Shown: positions 62,507 through 64,000 of the stretch, in pieces
How positions within the stretch are numbered: position 1 is the stretch's first letter
Layout: every line of letters begins with the position of its first letter
Source of the DNA: Xanthobacter sp. NM-59
GTDB taxonomy: Bacteria > Pseudomonadota > Alphaproteobacteria > Rhizobiales > Xanthobacteraceae
Reading direction: 5' to 3'
NCBI RefSeq assembly: GCF_021401125.1
Contig: NZ_JACBFQ010000004.1
Location: 62,001 to 126,000, forward strand
Length of the DNA stretch: 64,000 nt
Translations under genes and position numbers: made by a program
The notes under the pieces: model-generated
Seen by the model: only the letters and a program-made list of their open reading frames with translations
Databases searched by the model: none
What the model was told of the DNA's origin: nothing

Positions 62507-63886
62507 TCACAGGATGGTGCCGTGCAGGAAGAGCCAGGCCACCGAGAAGTAGATGACGATGCCGGTGACGTCGACCAGGGTCGCGATGAACGGCGCCGAT
62601 GCGGTGGCCGGGTCGAAGCCCAGCCGCTTCAGCGCGAACGGCAGCAGCGAGCCCGCCATCGAGCCGAAGGTGACGATGCCGATGAGGGCGGCGCCGATGG
62701 TGACGGCCAGCAGCTTCCAGTATTCGCCGTAATCGAAGATGCCGGCCTCCTGCCAGACGGCGATGCGGATGATGCCGATGACGCCCAGGATGGCGCCCAG
62801 CACGATGCCGGTGGGCAGCTCGCGCAGGGCCACGCGCCACCAGTCCCTCAGTGTCACGTCGCGCAGGGCCAGGGCGCGGATGATGAGCGAGGTGGCCTGC
62901 GAGCCGGAATTGCCGCCCGAGCTCATGACCAGCGGGATGAACAGCGCCAGCACGATGGCCTTCTCCAGTTCGTCGGAGAACACCTGCATGGCCGAGGTGG
63001 TGAGCATTTCCGAAAGGAACAGCACGCACAGCCAGCCGGCGCGCTTCTTGATCATCTGCATGAAGGAGATGTCGAGGTAGGGCTCGTCGATGGCCTCCAT
63101 GCCGCCCATGCGCTGGACGTCCTCGGTCTGCTCCTCGATCATGGCGTCGATGACGTCGTCCACGGTGACGATGCCGATGACGTGGCCGGTGCTGTCCACC
63201 ACCGGCAGGGCCAGGAAATTATACTTGGAAATGGTGCGTGCCACGTCCTCACGGGGCAGGGTGGGGGACACGGTGATGGGCGCGTAGGGCTGGGCCACGG
63301 TGGTGATGTTCGCATCCGGCACGCCCGAGATCAGGCGGCGCAGGGTCACCGTGTTCATCAGCCGGCGGGTGGCCGGGTCCAGCACATAGATGGCGTAGAT
63401 GGTCTCGCGGCTGCCTTCCACCGCGCGCACATGGTCGAGGGTCTGCTGCACCGTCCAGTCGGCCGGCACCGAGACGAACTCGGTGGTCATCAGCGATCCG
63501 GCGGTTCCTTCGGGATAGGTCAGAAGGTGGTCGATGGCAGTGCGGGATTCGGTGTTGAGGGCGTTGCGCAGGCGGGCGCGGGCCTCGTCCTCCACCCAGC
63601 GCAGCACGTCGGCCGCGCGGTCGGCGGCCATGCCTTCCAGGATCGCCACCGCCTTGTCCTGGGGCAGCGCCTCGATGACCTCGCAGGCATCGTGGAATTC
63701 CGGCTGGTCCAGCACTTCCACCGCCCACGGCAGGGGCATGGCGGAAACGACGTCGGTGGCTTCCTGCGCCGTCTTGGCGTTCAGGTATTCCACAATGTCG
63801 GCGACGTGCTCGTGGCCGAGCCGCCCCACCAGAGCGTTCGAGGCGGTTCCCGCCATGGCATCGGCGTTGATCTTGCCCACGTTCAT
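62507..63886 (-). CDS. mgtE: magnesium transporter MgtE
   Basis: This 459-residue Mg(II) channel has the cytoplasmic MgtE N domain (about 20-130, ALPQDKAVAILEGMAADRAADVL), a pair of CBS domains (about 135-265, GTAGSLMTTEFVSV and VIGIVTVDDVIDAM) that sense Mg(II), a connecting helix and five membrane helices (FIPLVMSSGGNSGSQATSL is the pore-lining segment). The start at 63886 (MNVGKINAD) follows GGGAG; a GTG five codons earlier is also open. Intracellular Mg(II) bound to the CBS domains closes the pore in known MgtE proteins. A strong terminator follows. Confidence 0.93.
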   Translation of the reverse strand: MNVGKINADAMAGTASNALVGRLGHEHVADIVEYLNAKTAQEATDVVSAMPLPWAVEVLDQPEFHDACEVIEALPQDKAVAILEGMAADRAADVLRWVEDEARARLRNALNTESRTAIDHLLTYPEGTAGSLMTTEFVSVPADWTVQQTLDHVRAVEGSRETIYAIYVLDPATRRLMNTVTLRRLISGVPDANITTVAQPYAPITVSPTLPREDVARTISKYNFLALPVVDSTGHVIGIVTVDDVIDAMIEEQTEDVQRMGGMEAIDEPYLDISFMQMIKKRAGWLCVLFLSEMLTTSAMQVFSDELEKAIVLALFIPLVMSSGGNSGSQATSLIIRALALRDVTLRDWWRVALRELPTGIVLGAILGVIGIIRIAVWQEAGIFDYGEYWKLLAVTIGAALIGIVTFGSMAGSLLPFALKRLGFDPATASAPFIATLVDVTGIVIYFSVAWLFLHGTIL

Positions 63887-63948
63887 CCCCAAATCTCCCA
63901 CCGGAACGCCGGACGCTGCGGGTTCGGGAGCCCGCCTGTGAACCGAAA

Positions 63949-63981
63949 GCCTCCCGCAGCGTCACAGTCGCGACGGGAGGC
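63949..63981. terminator. hairpin upstream of mgtE
   Basis: GCCTCCCG (63949-63956) and CGGGAGGC (63974-63981) form an 8-bp stem around a 17-nt loop, 63 bp upstream of the mgtE start. It could end a gene beyond the window or be part of the mgtE leader. No T-run is seen. Confidence 0.4.
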
Positions 63982-64000
63982 GCCTGTCGATGTCTAAACT

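Overview
The window is about two-thirds G+C, carries alphaproteobacterial core genes in Hyphomicrobiales-like order (rne, amidase, PBP1A, prfB; ribB, aroC, fabI) and has catabolic accessory genes, which together suggest a Xanthobacteraceae-type soil bacterium (Xanthobacter, Azorhizobium or Starkeya relatives). The genus assignment is inference; no rRNA gene is present.

Region 1 (1-16.9 kb) is a catabolic block for 3-phenylpropionate/cinnamate-type aromatic acids. A LysR regulator (hcaR-like) is divergent from hcaE-hcaF-hcaC-hcaB-mhpB-hcaD-mhpF-mhpE, and the ring-fission hydrolase mhpC lies on the other side of the regulator. The dioxygenase, ferredoxin, reductase and dihydrodiol dehydrogenase make a catechol; MhpB cleaves it; MhpC, MhpE and MhpF take the product to acetyl-CoA and pyruvate. 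The hydratase (mhpD) is not in the window. mhpB sits between hcaB and hcaD, exactly where the 3' end of hcaB is repeated in tandem. A second LysR gene is divergent from an acyl-CoA dehydrogenase, a family III CoA-transferase and a TAXI-type TRAP transporter.

Region 2 (17.0-31.2 kb) is a mosaic. It holds an Xre/RES toxin-antitoxin pair, a minus-strand operon (DegT aminotransferase, sugar porter, small protein, GMC oxidoreductase, serine hydrolase) facing a second sugar porter, the mntR/mntH pair with a palindromic operator, a YbaK-type deacylase, an Ntn-type amide hydrolase and glutamate decarboxylase.

Region 3 (31.8-44.1 kb) is a core block: prfB, a DosP-like PAS-PAS-GAF-GGDEF-EAL gene with an apparent frameshift, mrcA, an amidase gene, and rne with a long leader and a classic terminator.

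Region 4 (44.7-64.0 kb) has a three-gene operon (degenerate prenyl-synthase-like protein, ABC ATPase, ABC-2 permease), a DUF1194 protein, an HTH-RibB-RibA-like fusion with candidate operators in its own promoter, an HXXEE protein, aroC, a CorC/HlyC-type protein, fabI with small neighbours, tRNA-Pro(CGG) followed by about 1.1 kb of decayed DNA, a membrane protein with a permuted papain-like domain, an MFS exporter and mgtE.

The best candidates for undescribed biology are the GMC/aminotransferase/sugar-porter cluster, the inactive prenyl-synthase-like protein coupled to an ABC transporter, the HTH-RibB fusion, and the chimeric hca-mhp operon. All functional statements are from reading the sequence and recalled family knowledge; no database search was run.
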